Shown one piece after another: positions 62,186-64,000 of a stretch of DNA of 64,000 nucleotides. The DNA lies in the NCBI RefSeq assembly GCF_000737515.1, contig NZ_CP006587.1:1717001-1781000 (forward strand). Direction: 5' to 3'. Position 1 is the stretch's first letter; each line of letters opens with the position of its first letter. Source of the DNA: Hymenobacter sp. APR13. Lineage in GTDB: Bacteria > Bacteroidota > Bacteroidia > Cytophagales > Hymenobacteraceae. Position numbers and translations under genes: made by a program. The notes beneath the pieces are model-generated. The model searched no databases. It was not told the origin of the DNA and saw nothing but the letters and a program-made list of their open reading frames with translations.

Positions 62186-63193
62186 CTAATTCCGCTCGGC
62201 AATAAACTCCTGGTTGGTTTTGAACCACTCCAGCGTTTTTTGCAGGCCTTCCTGAATACGGATCTGGGGCTGGTAGCCGAGCAGGTTGTTGGCCTTGCTG
62301 ATGTCGGCTAGGGAGTCGCGGATGTCGCCGGCGCGGTCGGGGCCGTACTCGGGGGTGATGTCGGAGCCGGCTTCGGCCTTCAGGATGTTGAACAGGTCGT
62401 TGAGCGAGGTGCGGTCGGCCACGGCCACGTTGTACACCTGGTTCACGGCCTCAGGGTTCTGCACCAGCGCCGCCTTGATGTTGGCCTGCACGCAGTTTTC
62501 CACAAAGGTAAAGTCGCGGGTCTGGCCCCCGTCACCGTTCATGCGGGGCGGCCGACCTTCCAGCACGGCGTCAATGAACAACGGAATCACGGCGGCGTAG
62601 GCCCCGTTCGGGTCCTGGCGCGGGCCGAAGATGTTGAAGTACCGCAGCCCGATGATTTCCATGCCGTAAGTCTTGCCAAACACGTCGGCGTACAGCTCGT
62701 TGGCGTACTTGGTGACGGCATAAGGCGAGAGGGGCTTACCGATGCGGTCCTCCACTTTGGGCAGGGCCTTATGGTCGCCGTAGGTGGAGCTGGAGGCCGC
62801 GTACACGAAGCGCTTCACGCCCGCTTCCTTGGCTCCTACCAGCATGTTCACGAAGCCGCCCACGTTCACGTCGTTGCTCGTGATGGGGTCGTTGATGGAG
62901 CGCGGCACGGAGCCCAGGGCCGCTTGGTGGAGCACCACATCAATACCCTTGCAGGCGTCGATGCAGGTCTGCCGGTCGCGGATGTCGCCTTCGATGACGC
63001 GCAGGGCCGGATTGCTTTCGAACAGCGCCACGTTTTTGCGGAAGCCGTTGGAGAAGTTATCCAGCACACGCACCTCTTTGGCGCCGTACTTGAGCAGGTA
63101 TTCCACCAGGTTTGACCCAATGAAGCCGGCTCCGCCGGTAACGAGGAAGCTCAGGTTATCGAGCGGCTGGTCGTGAAAAGGAGTGTTGTACAT
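62186..63193 (-). CDS. NAD-dependent UDP-sugar epimerase (WbpP/GalE-like)
   Basis: This 335-residue extended SDR has the cofactor loop [15 protein letters not shown], catalytic [12 protein letters not shown] (YxxxK) with Ser in AASSSTYGD, and the segment [20 protein letters not shown] typical of the UDP-GlcNAc/GlcNAcA C4-epimerase subgroup. It probably supplies a UDP-hexose(uronate) for surface polysaccharide. It sits between rfbB and rfbA in one direction; hairpin elements occupy both gaps. Confidence 0.92.
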   Translation of the reverse strand: MYNTPFHDQPLDNLSFLVTGGAGFIGSNLVEYLLKYGAKEVRVLDNFSNGFRKNVALFESNPALRVIEGDIRDRQTCIDACKGIDVVLHQAALGSVPRSINDPITSNDVNVGGFVNMLVGAKEAGVKRFVYAASSSTYGDHKALPKVEDRIGKPLSPYAVTKYANELYADVFGKTYGMEIIGLRYFNIFGPRQDPNGAYAAVIPLFIDAVLEGRPPRMNGDGGQTRDFTFVENCVQANIKAALVQNPEAVNQVYNVAVADRTSLNDLFNILKAEAGSDITPEYGPDRAGDIRDSLADISKANNLLGYQPQIRIQEGLQKTLEWFKTNQEFIAERN

Positions 63194-63212
63194 TTCTTGG
63201 GGATAATCAGCA

Positions 63213-63306
63213 CGTCATGCTGAGCTTGTCGAAGCCTCTCTACCGCTTCGCTTGAATACTACTCAAACGTCAGCAGTAGAGATGCTTCGGCAAGCTCAGC
63301 ATGACG
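63213..63306. repeat. GTCAT...ATGAC hairpin element, copy D
   Basis: The arms CGTCATGCTGAGCTTG...CTCTCTA and the reverse complement differ at two positions. It lies 12 nt downstream of the rfbB stop (minus strand) and 19 nt upstream of the epimerase start. Same arm word as copy C. Confidence 0.85.
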
Positions 63307-63317
63307 TTCTTTCTGAC

Positions 63318-64000
63318 CTAGCGGTTATACTGCTTCTGGTAGTACTCCTGATACTGGCCGCTGGTGACGTTGTTCAACCACTCCTGGTTTTCCAGATACC
63401 AATCTACCGTCTGGCTCAGGCCCTGCTCGAAGGTAACGGACGGTTTCCAGCCCAGCTCGTTCATGATTTTGCTCGAGTCGATGGCGTAGCGCAGGTCGTG
63501 GCCGGCGCGGTCGGTTACGAACTTAATGAGCTTGCGCGAGGTGCCTTTCTCCTTGCCGGTTTTCTCGTCCAGGGTGTCGCAGAGCAGATGAATCAGCTCC
63601 AGGTTGGCCCACTCGTTCACACCGCCGATGTTGTAGGTTTCGCCCACGGTGCCCTTGTGGAATACGGCGTCGATGGCGGTGGCGTGGTCTTTCACGAACA
63701 GCCAGTCGCGCACGTTTTCACCCTTGCCGTACACCGGAATGGCTTCGCCGTGCTGAATGCGGTGGATGGCCAGCGGAATCAGCTTCTCGGGGAAGTGGTT
63801 GGGGCCGTAGTTGTTGGAGCAGTTGCTCAGCTTCACCGGCATGTGGTAGGTGTGGTGCCAGGCCCGCACAAAGTGGTCCGACGACGCCTTGGAGGCCGAG
63901 TAGGGCGAGCGGGGGTCGTAGCTGGTTTCCTCCGTGAACATCTCGGGGCCGAAGTCCAAAGAGCCGTACACCTCGTCGGTACTCACGTGGTAGAACACTT
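63318..64000 (-). CDS. rfbB: dTDP-glucose 4,6-dehydratase, N-terminus outside the window
   Basis: RmlB converts dTDP-glucose to dTDP-4-keto-6-deoxyglucose. The C-terminal 227 or more residues are present: [13 protein letters not shown], the catalytic [10 protein letters not shown] (YxxxK), [20 protein letters not shown] and [17 protein letters not shown]. The Rossmann glycine loop should lie beyond base 64000, so the gene is cut by the window edge, not truncated in nature. It heads the rfbB, epimerase, rfbA series. Confidence 0.95.
   Translation of the reverse strand, partial: VFYHVSTDEVYGSLDFGPEMFTEETSYDPRSPYSASKASSDHFVRAWHHTYHMPVKLSNCSNNYGPNHFPEKLIPLAIHRIQHGEAIPVYGKGENVRDWLFVKDHATAIDAVFHKGTVGETYNIGGVNEWANLELIHLLCDTLDEKTGKEKGTSRKLIKFVTDRAGHDLRYAIDSSKIMNELGWKPSVTFEQGLSQTVDWYLENQEWLNNVTSGQYQEYYQKQYNR

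Overview
The window is GC-rich DNA that looks chromosomal and comes from a member of the Bacteroidota, most likely Hymenobacteraceae (Hymenobacter-like). The evidence is a TonB-dependent receptor with a carboxypeptidase-regulatory N-domain, an OmpA/PD40 envelope protein, an OMPP1/FadL porin, many SPII lipoproteins, no clear Shine-Dalgarno sequences, TAnnTTTG-type -7 promoter elements, and a bacteroidetal kynurenine route of tryptophan breakdown. The genus is an inference. I see no rRNA, tRNA, CRISPR array, phage or transposase gene.

Layout. 0-10 kb: TMEM175-like channel, uvrA with an unusual basic tail, two secreted tandem paralogues, an MBOAT/AlgX-like polysaccharide acetylation pair, and a Rieske-FAD reductase. 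10-18 kb: Rof-like antiterminator, an AT-richer CSC protein, asnS, rpoN (sigma-54), a PAP2-like membrane protein, a LytTR regulator with a degenerate receiver, and kynurenine monooxygenase. 18-29 kb: a TonB-dependent receptor, an array of 21-bp repeats, AlkB, a frameshifted membrane protein, then kynU, ACMSD, a polytopic membrane protein and haoO on the minus strand, with an atypical SDR divergent. 30-40 kb: an envelope glycan region (two GT2, a frameshifted GT39, other polytopic membrane proteins, a methyltransferase), lower in GC at 30.9-35.4 kb, followed by the aminomuconate-semialdehyde dehydrogenase that completes the kynurenine branch. 40-58 kb: TonB-type lipoprotein, a second 21-bp array, DPP IV, FadL, proS, NfeD-FloA, OmpA/PD40 and envelope proteins. 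58-64 kb: an isopenicillin-N-synthase-like oxygenase, ChrA, and the start of a nucleotide-sugar cluster (rfbA, epimerase, rfbB cut by the window edge).

How the genes work together. KMO, KynU, HaoO, ACMSD and the semialdehyde dehydrogenase form a nearly complete kynurenine to 2-aminomuconate route spread over three loci. The glycosyltransferases, MBOAT/AlgX-like pair and rfb genes point to acetylated surface polysaccharide.

The most unusual content is between genes. Two unrelated tandem arrays share an exact 21-bp period (21299-21550 and 41571-41780). At least eight copies or half-copies of a GTCAT...ATGAC hairpin family all lie 2-33 nt downstream of a stop codon. A third class consists of inverted pairs of short repeated words (about 8-9 bp), two of which flank a terminator hairpin. 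Three genes carry single-base frameshifts in homopolymers, which may be real slippage sites, decay, or sequencing error.
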